64,000 nucleotides of DNA from Deroplatys truncata (Eukaryota > Arthropoda > Insecta > Mantodea > Mantidae): assembly GCA_030765065.1 (NCBI GenBank), contig CM060986.1:81957573-82021572 (forward strand). The letters are read 5' to 3'. The notes under the pieces were generated by a model. That model searched no databases, was not told the origin of the DNA, and was given only the letters and a program-made list of their open reading frames with translations. This document shows positions 44,118 to 57,093 of the stretch, piece after piece. The position numbers were made by a program, and so were the translations under genes. Position 1 is the first letter of the stretch, and each line of letters starts with the position of its first letter.

Positions 44118-46023
44118 ACTTTCTCTACTACGTATAGTAAGTAGGGGAAGTATTGTATTCCACCCAAAATTTCGATACCGAGATTTCACCGGAAATACAT
44201 GTTTTGAGACCCCCTGAATCCAAAAAAAGCATTTTTGGAAACATGTCCGTGTGTGTGTCTGTGTGTCTGTGTGTCTGTGAACAGCATAACTCAGAAACGA
44301 ACAGTCGGATAAACACCAAACTTGGTATTTGGGTTCAGTATCTTCCAAGGATGCGACACGAAGGTTTTCAAGAAAATCCCCCACCCCAGAGTACCCTTTA
44401 CATGGAAGATTTTTCGAAAATTTTAATTTTCTCAAAAATGGCTCTAACGATTTTGATTAAAATATCATATGTTTAAGATATTTTTATGACAAATAAAACG
44501 TATATCTTGAATTTTCTGGGAATGTCTCCAAAAGTATTCTTTATTGTGAACGACTTTTGCATAACTGGTAAACCATAAGAGATAGACAAAATTGTACTAC
44601 ACAAAAAATATAGATCGCGTTAAAATACACAATTTATGTCATATACATTTTTTTTGTTGAGTGAACCATTTTCGAGATATTGCTTGTTATTCCCTTAAAT
44701 TTTTCAATACTTATTTTCTCAAATGGGAATTGGTTATTCATTTTTACTTTCTCTACTGCGTATACTAAGTAGGGGAAGTATTGCATTCCACCCAAAAATT
44801 CGATACCGAGATTTCACCGAAAATACATGTTTTGAGACCTCCTGAATCCAAAAAAAGCATTTTTGGAAACATGTCCGTGTGTGTGTGTCTGTGTGTGTGT
44901 GTGTGTGTGTGTCTGTGAACAGCATAACTCAAAAACTAACAGTCGGATAAACACCAAACTTGGTATTTACGTTCAGTATCTTCCAGAGATGCGACAAGAA
45001 GATTTTCAAGAAAATCCCCCCACCCCAGACTACCCTTTACATGGAACATTTTTCGAAAATGTTAATTTTCTCAAAAATAGCTCTAACGATTTTGATGAAA
45101 ATATCATATGTTTAAGATAATGTCATGAGAAATGAAATGTATATCTCGAAATTTCTGGGAATGTCTCCAAAAGTATTCTTCATTATGAACGACTTTTGCA
45201 TAACTGGTAAACCATAAGAGATAGACAAAATTTTACTACACAAAAAATGTAGATCGCGTTAACAAACACAACTTTATCATATACATTTTTTTTGTTGAGT
45301 GAACCGTTTTCGAGATATTGCTTGTTATTTCCTTAAATTTTCCAATACTTATACTTTTTCTCAAATTCGTTATTCATTTTTTACTTTCTCTACTACGTAT
45401 AGTAAGTAGGGGAAGTATTGCATTCCACCCAAAAATTCGATACCGAGATTTCACCGGAAATACACGTTTTGAGACCTCCTGAATCCAAAAAAAGCATTTT
45501 TAGAAACATGTCCGTGTGTGTGTCTGTGTGTCTGTGTGTGTGTGTGTCTGTGTGTGTGTCTGTGAACAGCATAACTCAAAAACGAACAATCGGATAAGCA
45601 CCAAACTTGGTATTTAGGTTCAGTATCTTCCAGAGATGCGACACGAAGGTTTTCAAGAAAATCCCCCCACCCCAGACTACCCTTTACATGGAACATTTTT
45701 CGAAAATTTTAATTTTCTCAAAAACGGCTCTAACGATTTTGATTAAAATATCATATGTTTAAGATATTGTCATGACAAATAAAATGTATATCTCGAATTT
45801 TCTGGGAATGTCTCCAAAAGTATTCTTCATTATGAACGACTTTTTCATAACTGGTAAACCATAAGAGATAGACAAAATTTTACTACACAAATAATGTAGA
45901 TCGCGTTAAAATACACAATTTATGTCATATACATTTCTTTTGTTGAGTGAACCGTTTGCGAGATATTGCTTGTTATTCCCTTAAATTTTCCAATACTTAT
46001 ACTTTTTCTCAAATTCGTTATTC

Positions 46024-46487
46024 ATTTTTTTATGTTCTGGACATGCAAAGAGAATGGAATGCCCCACATAGCAACCAGCATTAAAATATTTGACTATCGC
46101 TTAAAAGCTACCATATTCCCCTTGCATCTACAAGAAAATTATCAATAAGATTGACATCTCGATATCTCGATTAACATGAAGCATATGGAGAATAGGCGTT
46201 TGTAAAATTAGGTTGTACAAGAGTAGAGAAAGTTATGTGAGTGTAACACATCAGATTTTTTATGTCCTGGACATGCAAAGAGAATGGAATGCGCCACATA
46301 GCAACCAGCGATAAAATATTTGACTATCGCTTAAAAGCTACCATATTCCCCTTGCATCTACAAGAAAAGTACAAATAAGATTGACATCTCGATATCTCGA
46401 TTAATATGAAGCATATGGAGAATAGGCGTTTGTAAAAATAGATTGTACAAGAGTAGAGAAAGTCATGTGAGTGTAACACATCAGATT
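46024..46487 (+). repeat. Two consecutive tail units
   Basis: Two tails (46024-46258 and 46260-46487) stand in tandem without a head between them. They differ at scattered bases, including CCAGCATTAAAATAT versus CCAGCGATAAAATAT. Confidence 0.85.
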
Positions 46488-48365
46488 TTTACTTTCTCTA
46501 CTACGTATAGTAAGTAGGGGAATTATTGCATTCCACCCAAAAATTCGATACCGAGATTTCACCGGAAATACATGTTTTGAGACCTCCTGAATCCAAAAAA
46601 AGCATTTTTGGAAACATGTCCGTGTGTGTGTCTGTGTGTGTGTGTGTGTCTGTGTGTGTGTGTCTGTGTGTGTGTGTGTCTGTGTGTGTGTGTCTGTGAA
46701 CAGCATAACTCAAAAACGAACAGTCGGATAAGCACCAAACTTGGTATTTAGGTTCAGTATCTTCCAGAGATGCGACACGAAGGTTTTCAAGAAAATCCCC
46801 CCACCCCAGACTACCCTTTACATGGAAGATTTTTCGAAAATTTTAATTTTCTCAAAAATGGCTCTAACGATTTTGATTAAAATATCATATGTTTAAGATA
46901 ATGTCATGAGAAATGAAATGTATATCTCGAATTTTCTGGGAATGTCTCCAAAAGTATTCTTCATTGTGAACGACTTTTGCATAACTGGTAAACCATAAGA
47001 GATAGACAAAATTTTACTACACAAAAAATGTAGATCGCGTTAAAATACACAACTTATGTCATATACATTTCTTTTGTTGAGTGAACCGTTTTCGAGATAT
47101 TGCTTGTTATTTCCTTAAATTTTCCAATACTTATACTTTTTCTCAAATTCGTTATTCATTTTTACTTTCTCTACTAGGTATAGTAAGTAGGGGAAGTATT
47201 GCATTCCACCCAAAAATTCGATACCGAGATTTCACCGGAAATACATGTTTTGAGACCTCCTGAATCCAAAAAAAGCATTTTTGGAAACATGTCCGTGTGT
47301 GTGTCTGTGTGTGTGTCTGTGTGTGTGTGTGTGTCTGTGTGTCTGTGTGTGTGTGTCTGTGAACAGCATAACTCAAAAACTAACAGTCGGATAAACACCA
47401 AACTTGGTATTTACGTTCAGTATCTTCCAGAGATGCGACACGAGATTTTCAAGAAAATCCCCCCACCCCAGACTACCCTTTACATGGAACATTTTTCGAA
47501 AATTTTAATTTTCTCAAAAATGGCTCTAACGATTTTGACGAAAATATCATATGTTTAAGTTAATGTCATGAGAAATGAAATGTATATCTCGAAATTTCTG
47601 GGAATGTCTCCAAAAGTATTCTTCATTATGAACGACTTTTGCATAACTGGTAAACCATAAGAGATAGACAAAATTTTACTACACAAAAAATGTAGATCGC
47701 GTTAAAATACACAACCTATATCATATACATTTTTTTTGTTGAGTGAACCGTTTTCGAGATATTGCTTGTTATTTCCTTAAATTTTCCAATACTTATACTT
47801 TTTCTCAAATTCGTTATTCATTTTTACTTTCTCTACTAGGTATAGTAAGTAGGGGAAGTATTGCATTCCACCCAAAAATTCGATACCGAGATTTCACCGG
47901 AAATACATGTTTTGAGACCTCCTGAATCCAAAAAAAGCATTTTTGGAAACATGTCCGTGTGTGTGTCTGTGTGTGTGTGTGTGTCTGTGAACAGCATAAC
48001 TCAAAAACTAACAGTCGGATAAACACCAAACTTGGTATTTACGTTCAGTATCTTCCAGAGATGCGACACGAGATTTTCAAGAAAATCCCCCCACCCCAGA
48101 CTACCCTTTACATGGAACATTTTTCGAAAATTTTAATTTTCTCAAAAATGGCTCTAACGATTTTGACGAAAATATCATATGTTTAAGTTAATGTCATGAG
48201 AAATGAAATGTATATCTCGAAATTTCTGGGAATGTCTCCAAAAGTATTCTTCATTATGAACGACTTTTGCATAACTGGTAAACCATAAGAGATAGACAAA
48301 ATTTTACTACACAAAAAATGTAGATCGCGTTAAAATACACAACTTATATCATATACATTTTTTTT

Positions 48366-49454
48366 GTTGAGTGAACCGTTTTCGAGATATTGCTTGTTAT
48401 TTCCTTAAATTTTCCAATACTTATACTTTTTCTCAAATTCGTTATTCATTTTTTTTATGTCCCGGACATGCAAAGAGAATGGAATGCGCCACATAGCAAC
48501 CAGCGTTAAAATATTTGACTATCGCTTAAAAGCTACCATATTCCCCTTGCATCTACAAGAAAATTAGCAATAAGATTGACATCTCGATATCTCGATTAAC
48601 ATGGAGCATATGGAGAATAGGCGTTTGTAAAATTAGGTTGTACAAGAGTAGAGAAAGTTATGTGAGTGTAACACAGATTTTTTTACTTTCTCTACTACGT
48701 ATAGTAAGTAGGGGAAGTATTGCATTCCACCCAAAAATTCGATACCGAGATTTCACCGGAAATACATGTTTTGAGAATCACTGAATCCAAAAAAAGCATT
48801 TTTGGAAACATGTCCGTGTGTGTGTCTGTGTGTGTGTGTCTGTGTGTGTGTCTGTGAACAGCATAACTCAAAAACGAACAGTCGGATAAACACCAAACTT
48901 GGTATTTAGGTTCAGTATTTTCCAGAGATGCGACACGAAGGTTTTCAAGAAAATCCCCCACCCCAGACTACCCTTTACATGGAACATTTTTCGAAAATTT
49001 TAATTTTCTCAAAAACGGCTCTAACGATTTTGATTAAAATATCATATGTTGAAGATATTGTCATGACAAATAAAATGTATATCTCGAATTTTCTGGGAAT
49101 GTCTCCGAAAATATTCATTGTGAACGACTTTTGCATAACTGGTAAACCATAAGAGATAGACAAAATTTTACTACACAAAAAATGTAGATCGCGTTAAAAT
49201 ACACAACTTATGTCATATACGTTTCTTTTGTTGAGTGAGCCGTTTTCGAGATATTGCTTGTTATTTCCTTAAATTTTCCAATACTTATACTTTTTCTCAA
49301 ATTCGTTATTCATTTTTACTTTCTCTACTACGTATAGTAAGTAGGGGAAGTATTGTATTCCACCCAAAAATTCGATACCGAGATTTCACCGGAAATACAT
49401 GTTTTGAGACCTCCTGAATCCAAAAAAAGCATTTTTGGAAACATGTCCGTGTGT

Positions 49455-49505
<51 letters not shown>

Positions 49506-51207
49506 TGTGTGTCTGTGAACAGCATAACTCAAAAACGAACAGTCGGATAAGAACCAAACTTGGTATTTAGGTTCAGTATCTTCCAGCGATGCGACACGAA
49601 GGTTTTCAAGAAAATCCCCCCACCCCAGACTACCCTTTACATGGAAGATTTTTCGAAAATTTTAATTTTCTCAAAAATGGCTCTAACGATTTTGATGAAA
49701 ATAACATATGTTTAAGATAATGTCATGAGAAATGAAATGTATATCTCGAATTTTCTGGGAATGTCTCCAAAAGTATTCTTCATTGTGAACGACTTTTGCA
49801 TAACTGGTAAACCATAAGAGATAGACAAAATGTTACTACACAAAAAATGTAGATCGCGTTAAAATACACAACTTATGCCATATACATTTCTTTTGTTGAG
49901 TGAACCGTTTTCGAGATATTGCTTGTTATTCCGTTAAATTTTCCAATACTTATACTTTTTCTCAAATTCGTTATTCATTTTTACTTTCTCTACTACGTAT
50001 AGTAAGTAGGGGAAGTATTGCATTCCACCCAAAAATTCGATACCGAGATTTCACCGGAAATACATGTTTTGAGACCTCCTGAATCCAAAAAAAGCATTTT
50101 TGGAAACATGTCCGTGTGTGTGTGTGTGTGTGTCTGTGTGTGTGTGTGTGTGTCTGTGTGTGTGTGTGTGTCTGTGAACAGCATAACTCAAAAACGAACA
50201 GTCGGATAAGCACCAAACTTGGTATTTAGGTTCAGTATCTTCCAGAGATGCGACACGAAGGTTTTCAAGAAAATCCCCCCACCCCAGACTACCCTTTACA
50301 TGGAAGATTTTTCGAAACTTTTAATTTTCTCAAAAATGGCTCTAACGATTTTGATGAAAATATCATATGTTTAAGATAATGTCATGAGAAATGAAATGTA
50401 TATCTCGAATTTTCTGGGAATGTCATCAAAAGTATTCTTCATTGTGAACGACTTTTGCATAACTGGTAAACCATAAGAGATAGACAAAATTTTACTACAC
50501 AAAAAATGTAGATCGCGTTAAAATACACAACTTATGTCATATACATTTCTTTTGTTGAGTGAACCGTTTTCGAGATATTGCTTGTTATTTCCTTAAATTT
50601 TACAATACTTATACTTTTTCTCACATTCGTTATTCATTTTTTACTTTCTCTACTACGTATAGTAAGTAGGGGAAGTATTGCATTCCACCCAAAAATTCGA
50701 TACCGAGATTTCACCGGAAATATATGTTTTGAGATCTCCTGAATCCAAAAAAAGCATTTTTGGAAACATGTCCGTGTGTGTGTCTGTGTGTGTGTGTGTG
50801 TCTGTGTGTGTGTGTGTGTGTGTGTCTGTGAACAGCATAACTCAAAAACGAACAGTCGGATAAGCACCAAACTTGGTATTTAGGTTCAGTATCTTCCCGA
50901 GATGCGACACGAAGGTTTTCAAGAAAATCCCCCCACTCCAGACTACCCTTTACATGGAAAATTTTTCGAAAATTTTAATTTTCTCAAAAATGGCTCTAAC
51001 GATTTTGATGAAAATATCATATGTTTAAGATAATGTCATGAGAAATGAAATGTATATCTCGAATTTTCTGGGAATGTCTCCAAAAGTATTCTTCATTGTG
51101 AACGACTTTTGCATAACTGGTAAACCATAAGAGATAGACAAGATTTTACTACACAAAAAATGTAGATCGCGTTAAAATACACAACTTATGTCATATACAT
51201 TTCTTTT
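48366..51207 (+). repeat. Higher-order repeat, copy 1
   Basis: This block holds a tail, then heads at 48685, 49318, 49983 and 50643. It recurs immediately downstream with an offset of 2832-2842 bases. Diagnostic variants shared with copy 2 include ATGTCCCGGACATGC, GAGAATCACTGAATCC and TTCCCGAGATGCGAC. Confidence 0.88.
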
Positions 51208-52296
51208 GTTGAGTGAACCGTTTTCGAGATATTGCTTGTTATTTCCTTAAATTTTCCAATACTTATACTTTTTCTCAAATTCGTTATTCATTTTTTTTAT
51301 GTCCCGGACATGCAAAGAGAATGGAATGCGCCACATAGCAACCAGCGTTAAAATATTTGACTATCGCTTAAAAGCTACCATATTCCCCTTGCATCTACAA
51401 GAAAATTAGCAATAAGATTGACATCTCGATATCTCGATTAACATGGAGCATATGGAGAATAGGCGTTTGTAAAATTAGGTTGTACAAGAGTAGAGAAAGT
51501 TATGTGAGTGTAACACAGATTTTTTTACTTTCTCTACTACGTATAGTAAGTAGGGGAAGTATTGCATTCCACCCAAAAATTCGATACCGAGATTTCACCG
51601 GAAATACATGTTTTGAGAATCACTGAATCCAAAAAAAGCATTTTTGGAAACATGTCCGTGTGTGTGTCTGTGTGTGTGTGTCTGTGTGTGTGTCTGTGAA
51701 CAGCATAACTCAAAAACGAACAGTCGGATAAACACCAAACTTGGTATTTAGGTTCAGTATTTTCCAGAGATGCGACACGAAGGTTTTCAAGAAAATCCCC
51801 CACCCCAGACTACCCTTTACATGGAACATTTTTCGAAAATTTTAATTTTCTCAAAAACGGCTCTAACGATTTTGATTAAAATATCATATGTTGAAGATAT
51901 TGTCATGACAAATAAAATGTATATCTCGAATTTTCTGGGAATGTCTCCGAAAATATTCATTGTGAACGACTTTTGCATAACTGGTAAACCATAAGAGATA
52001 GACAAAATTTTACTACACAAAAAATGTAGATCGCGTTAAAATACACAACTTATGTCATATACGTTTCTTTTGTTGAGTGAGCCGTTTTCGAGATATTGCT
52101 TGTTATTTCCTTAAATTTTCCAATACTTATACTTTTTCTCAAATTCGTTATTCATTTTTACTTTCTCTACTACGTATAGTAAGTAGGGGAAGTATTGTAT
52201 TCCACCCAAAAATTCGATACCGAGATTTCACCGGAAATACATGTTTTGAGACCTCCTGAATCCAAAAAAAGCATTTTTGGAAACATGTCCGTGTGT

Positions 52297-52337
<41 letters not shown>

Positions 52338-54116
52338 TGTGTGTCTGTGAACAGCATAACTCAAAAACGAACAGTCGGATAAGAACCAAACTTGGTATTT
52401 AGGTTCAGTATCTTCCAGCGATGCGACACGAAGGTTTTCAAGAAAATCCCCCCACCCCAGACTACCCTTCACATGGAAGATTTTTCGAAAATTTTAATTT
52501 TCTCAAAAATGGCTCTAACGATTTTGATGAAAATAACATATGTTTAAGATAATGTCATGAGAAATGAAATGTATATCTCGAATTTTCTGGGAATGTCTCC
52601 AAAAGTATTCTTCATTGTGAACGACTTTTGCATAACTGGTAAACCATAAGAGATAGACAAAATGTTACTACACAAAAAATGTAGATCGCGTTAAAATACA
52701 CAACTTATGCCATATACATTTCTTTTGTTGAGTGAACCGTTTTCGAGATATTGCTTGTTATTCCGTTAAATTTTCCAATACTTATACTTTTTCTCAAATT
52801 CGTTATTCATTTTTACTTTCTCTACTACGTATAGTAAGTAGGGGAAGTATTGCATTCCACCCAAAAATTCGATACCGAGATTTCACCGGAAATACATGTT
52901 TTGAGACCTCCTGAATCCAAAAAAAGCATTTTTGGAAACATGTCCGTGTGTGTGTGTGTGTGTCTGTGTGTGTGTGTGTGTGTGTGTCTGTGTGTGTGTG
53001 TGTGTGTCTGTGAACAGCATAACTCAAAAACGAACAGTCGGATAAGCACCAAACTTGGTATTTAGGTTCAGTATCTTCCAGAGATGCGACACGAAGGTTT
53101 TCAAGAAAATCCCCCCACCCCAGACTACCCTTTACATGGAAGATTTTTCGAAACTTTTAATTTTCTCAAAAATGGCTCTAACGATTTTGATGAAAATATC
53201 ATATGTTTAAGATAATGTCATGAGAAATGAAATGTATATCTCGAATTTTCTGGGAATGTCATCAAAAGTATTCTTCATTGTGAACGACTTTTGCATAACT
53301 GGTAAACCATAAGAGATAGACAAAATTTTACTACACAAAAAATGTAGATCGCGTTAAAATACACAACTTATGTCATATACATTTCTTTTGTTGAGTGAAC
53401 CGTTTTCGAGATATTGCTTGTTATTTCCTTAAATTTTACAATACTTATACTTTTTCTCACATTCGTTATTCATTTTTTACTTTCTCTACTACGTATAGTA
53501 AGTAGGGGAAGTATTGCATTCCACCCAAAAATTCGATACCGAGATTTCACCGGAAATATATGTTTTGAGATCTCCTGAATCCAAAAAAAGCATTTTTGGA
53601 AACATGTCCGTGTGTGTGTCTGTGTGTGTGTGTGTGTCTGTGTGTGTGTGTGTGTGTGTGTCTGTGAACAGCATAACTCAAAAACGAACAGTCGGATAAG
53701 CACCAAACTTGGTATTTAGGTTCAGTATCTTCCCGAGATGCGACACGAAGGTTTTCAAGAAAATCCCCCCACTCCAGACTACCCTTTACATGGAAAATTT
53801 TTCGAAAATTTTAATTTTCTCAAAAATGGCTCTAACGATTTTGATGAAAATATCATATGTTTAAGATAATGTCATGAGAAATGAAATGTATATCTCGAAT
53901 TTTCTGGGAATGTCTCCAAAAGTATTCTTCATTGTGAACGACTTTTGCATAACTGGTAAACCATAAGAGATAGACAAGATTTTACTACACAAAAAATGTA
54001 GATCGCGTTAAAATACACAACTTATGTCATATACATTTCTTTTGTTGAGTGAACCGTTTTCGAGATATTGCTTGTTATTTCCTTAAATTTTCCAATACTT
54101 ATACTTTTTCTCAAAT
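51208..54116 (+). repeat. Higher-order repeat, copy 2
   Basis: It matches the preceding block almost base for base; heads lie at 51527, 52160, 52815 and 53479. The differences seen by eye are microsatellite lengths and one substitution (CCCTTCACATGG at about 52468 against CCCTTTACATGG). Collapse or duplication by the assembler should be kept in mind. Confidence 0.88.
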
Positions 54117-54132
54117 ACGTTATTCATTTTTT

Positions 54133-54820
54133 TATGTCCTGACATGCAAAGAGAATGGAATGCGCCACATAGCAACCAGCGTTAAAATATTTGACTATCG
54201 CTTAAAAGCTACCATATTCCCGTTGCATCTACAAGAAAATTACCAATAAGATTGACATCTCGATATCTCGATTAACATGAAGCATATGGAGAATAGGCGT
54301 TTGTAAAATTAGAGCGTACAAGAGTAGAGAAAGTCATGTGAGTGTAACACATCAGATTTTTTTATGTCCTGGACATGCAAAGAGAATGGAATGCGCCACA
54401 TAGCAACCAGCGTTAAAATATTTGACTATCGCTTAAAAGCTACCATATTTCCCTTGCATCTACAAGAAAATTACCAATAAGATTGACATCTCGATATCTC
54501 GATTAACATGAACCATATGGAGAATAAGCGTTTGTAAAATTAGATTGTACAAGAGTAGAGAAAGTCATGTGAGTGTAACACATCAGATTTTTTTATGTCC
54601 TGGACATGCAAAGAGAATGGAATACTCCACATAGCAACCAGCGTTAAAATATTTGACTATCGCTTAAAAGCTACCATAATCCCCTTGCATCTACAAGAAA
54701 ATTAGCAATAAGATTGACATCTCGATATCTCGATTAACATGAAGCATATGGAGAATAAGCGTTTGTAAAATTAGATTGTAGAAGAGTAGAGAAAGTCATG
54801 TGAGTATAACACATCAGATT
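54133..54820 (+). repeat. Three consecutive tail units
   Basis: Tails start near 54133, 54362 and 54593 with ATGTCCTG(G)ACATGC, each ending in an ACATCAGATTTTT junction. The next head follows at 54824. Confidence 0.88.
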
Positions 54821-55465
54821 TTTACTTTCTCTACTACGTATAGTAAGTAGGGGAAGTATTGCATTCCACCCAAAAATTCGATACCGAGATTTCACCGGAA
54901 ATACATGTTTTGAGACCTCCTGAATCCAAAAAAAGCATTTTTGGAAACATGTCCGTGTGTGTGTCTGTCTGTTTGTCTGTGTGTCTGTCTGTGTGTCTGT
55001 GAACAGCATAACTCAAAAACGAACAGTCGGATAAACACCAAACTTGGTATTTAGGTTCAGTATCTTCCAGAGATGCGACACGAAGGTTTTCAAGAAAATC
55101 CCCCCACCCCAGACTACCCTTTACATGGAACATTTTTCGAAAATTTTAATTTTCTCAAAAACGGCTCTAACGATTTTGATTAAAATATCATATGTTTAAG
55201 ATATTGTCATGACAAATAAAATGTATATCTCGAATTTTCTGGGAATGTCTCCAAAAATATTCTTCATTGTGAACGACTTTTGCATAACTGGTAAACCATA
55301 AGAGATAGACAAAATTTTACTACACAAAAAATGTAGATCGCGTTAAAATACACAACTTATGTCATATACGTTTCTTTTGTTGAGTGAACCGTTTTCGAGA
55401 TATTGCTTGTTATTTCCTTAAATTTTCCAATACTTATACTTTTTCTCAAATTCGTTATTCATTTT

Positions 55466-56206
55466 TTTATGTCCTGAACATGCAAAGAGAATGGAATTCG
55501 CCACATAGCAACCAGCGTTAAAATATTTGACTATCGCTTAAAAGCTACCATATTCCCCTTGCATCTACAAGAAAATTACCAATAAGATTGACATCTCGAT
55601 ATCTCGATTAACATGAAGTATATGGAGAATAGGCGTTTGTAAAATTAGATTGTACAAGAGTAGAGAAAGTTATGTGAGTGTAACACATCAGATTTTTTAT
55701 GTCCTGGACATGCAAAGAGAATGGAATGCGCCACATAGCAACCAGCGTTAAAATATTTGACTATCGCTTAAAAGCTACGATATTTCCCTTGCATCTACAA
55801 GAAAATTACCAATAAGATTGACATCTCGATATCTCGATTAACTTGAAGCATATGGAGAATAGGCGTTTGTAAAATTAGATTGTACAAGAGTAGAGAAAGT
55901 CATGTGAGTGTAACACATCAGATTTTTTTGTCTTGGATATGCAAAGAGTTATAATCTGTGGCAAAGGGAATGGTGCTGCACCTAGCAACCAGCTATTAAG
56001 AGATATGTATGTGCTTAAAGGCTACTGTTTTTCTATATTGCCCTTGTAAATATATTTTCCCCTACATCTACAAGAAAATTAGCAATAAGATAGAGTTTGC
56101 AAATGTTTATCTCGATCAACATGACCTAGATGGAGAATAAGCGTTTGTAAAAATACTTTGTACAAGAGTAGAGAAAGTCATGTGAGTGTAACACATCAGA
56201 TTTTTT
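55466..56206 (+). repeat. Terminal tail units of the array, last one diverged
   Basis: Two tails close to consensus (55466-55694, 55696-55920) are followed by a longer, diverged tail (55926-56206) with GTCTTGGATATGCAAAGAGT and an inserted stretch. The array therefore ends in an older unit. Confidence 0.85.
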
Positions 56207-56499
56207 TTTAGAAAATACCTCTTGAATGTTTTCTCCTCAAATATTATCATTGGTAAAATCGAAATCAACGTTTTTGTTCCTTTCTGTCCTGTTTATTTAA
56301 GACAGACGAGCATTTATTCGTCCAGTCAGTGAAACAATTTATCATTATATAGCTGTGGCCTATATCTCAAAAGATGCTCCACTAACTCGAGAAGAAAAAA
56401 ACAGGCTGTAACAGATATGCTTTACATTTGCTAGTAAATAACGTATGAATAAGAATTACGCTCTGAAACAATGATAAGCAAAAAGCCACAGTAAGGCCA

Positions 56500-56500
<1 letters not shown>

Positions 56501-56551
<51 letters not shown>

Positions 56552-56553
56552 TA
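56501..56553. repeat. AAT microsatellite
   Basis: An uninterrupted AAT tract. Confidence 0.95.
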
Positions 56554-57050
56554 TATGTAATGCTTAATATCCATGTTTATTTAATAAACCTTTCTGTAAG
56601 TTTTCTCAATAATTAAATTAATGCTTGCTTTCAAAGAATGATCCGCAGATCACTTATAACATAAATGGTTATTATGATGTTTGAAAGTCTAAAAAGGTAA
56701 AATGCTGTTTTACTCTCATTTTGTTGACAGACAGCATTTTGTTCGTTGGTAAGGTATGTTTCAAAATGTGTTAGCCCGTCCGTAAAGAGATCCTGGATCT
56801 ATCTCTGCATGAGATCATCGTAAAAAGAAGCATAAATGATTTCAGTCTTCAAAGATGTATATGTAGGTTGTAGTTGTTGGCTAATGATAAATAACTTTCA
56901 TCGATGAAATGTATTTTCTAATGTTCTGTTATTTAGCAGTATTCGATTCAGACGCTCTCCATATTTTCATTATGCTCGCGCTTTAGTGTTTTAGTTTCTT
57001 CCTAAGTGGTAGATGAACTCTACGACAAAACATTGCAAATGAGTCAAGAA

Positions 57051-57093
<43 letters not shown>

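Larger units (their letters stand above)
44118..56206 (+). repeat. Head-to-tail array of Helentron-like elements
   Basis: Heads begin with ACTTTCTCTACT at 44118, 44746, 45383, 46491, 47164, 47826, 48685, 49318, 49983, 50643, 51527, 52160, 52815, 53479 and 54824. Each head is about 630-660 bp with a TG/CTG microsatellite of variable length and ends in TTCGTTATTCATTTTT. Ten tail segments of about 230 bp (ATGTCCTGGACATGCAAAGA to GTGTAACACATCAGA) follow some heads, sometimes two or three in a row. All units point the same way. No helicase, Rep or transposase is encoded. Confidence 0.92.

Noticed and set aside
44118-56206. Regularly spaced repeats resembling a CRISPR array
   Set aside because: Units are 630-860 bp, themselves mobile, and have no short repeat/unique spacer pattern. 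The context is eukaryotic and no cas genes are present.
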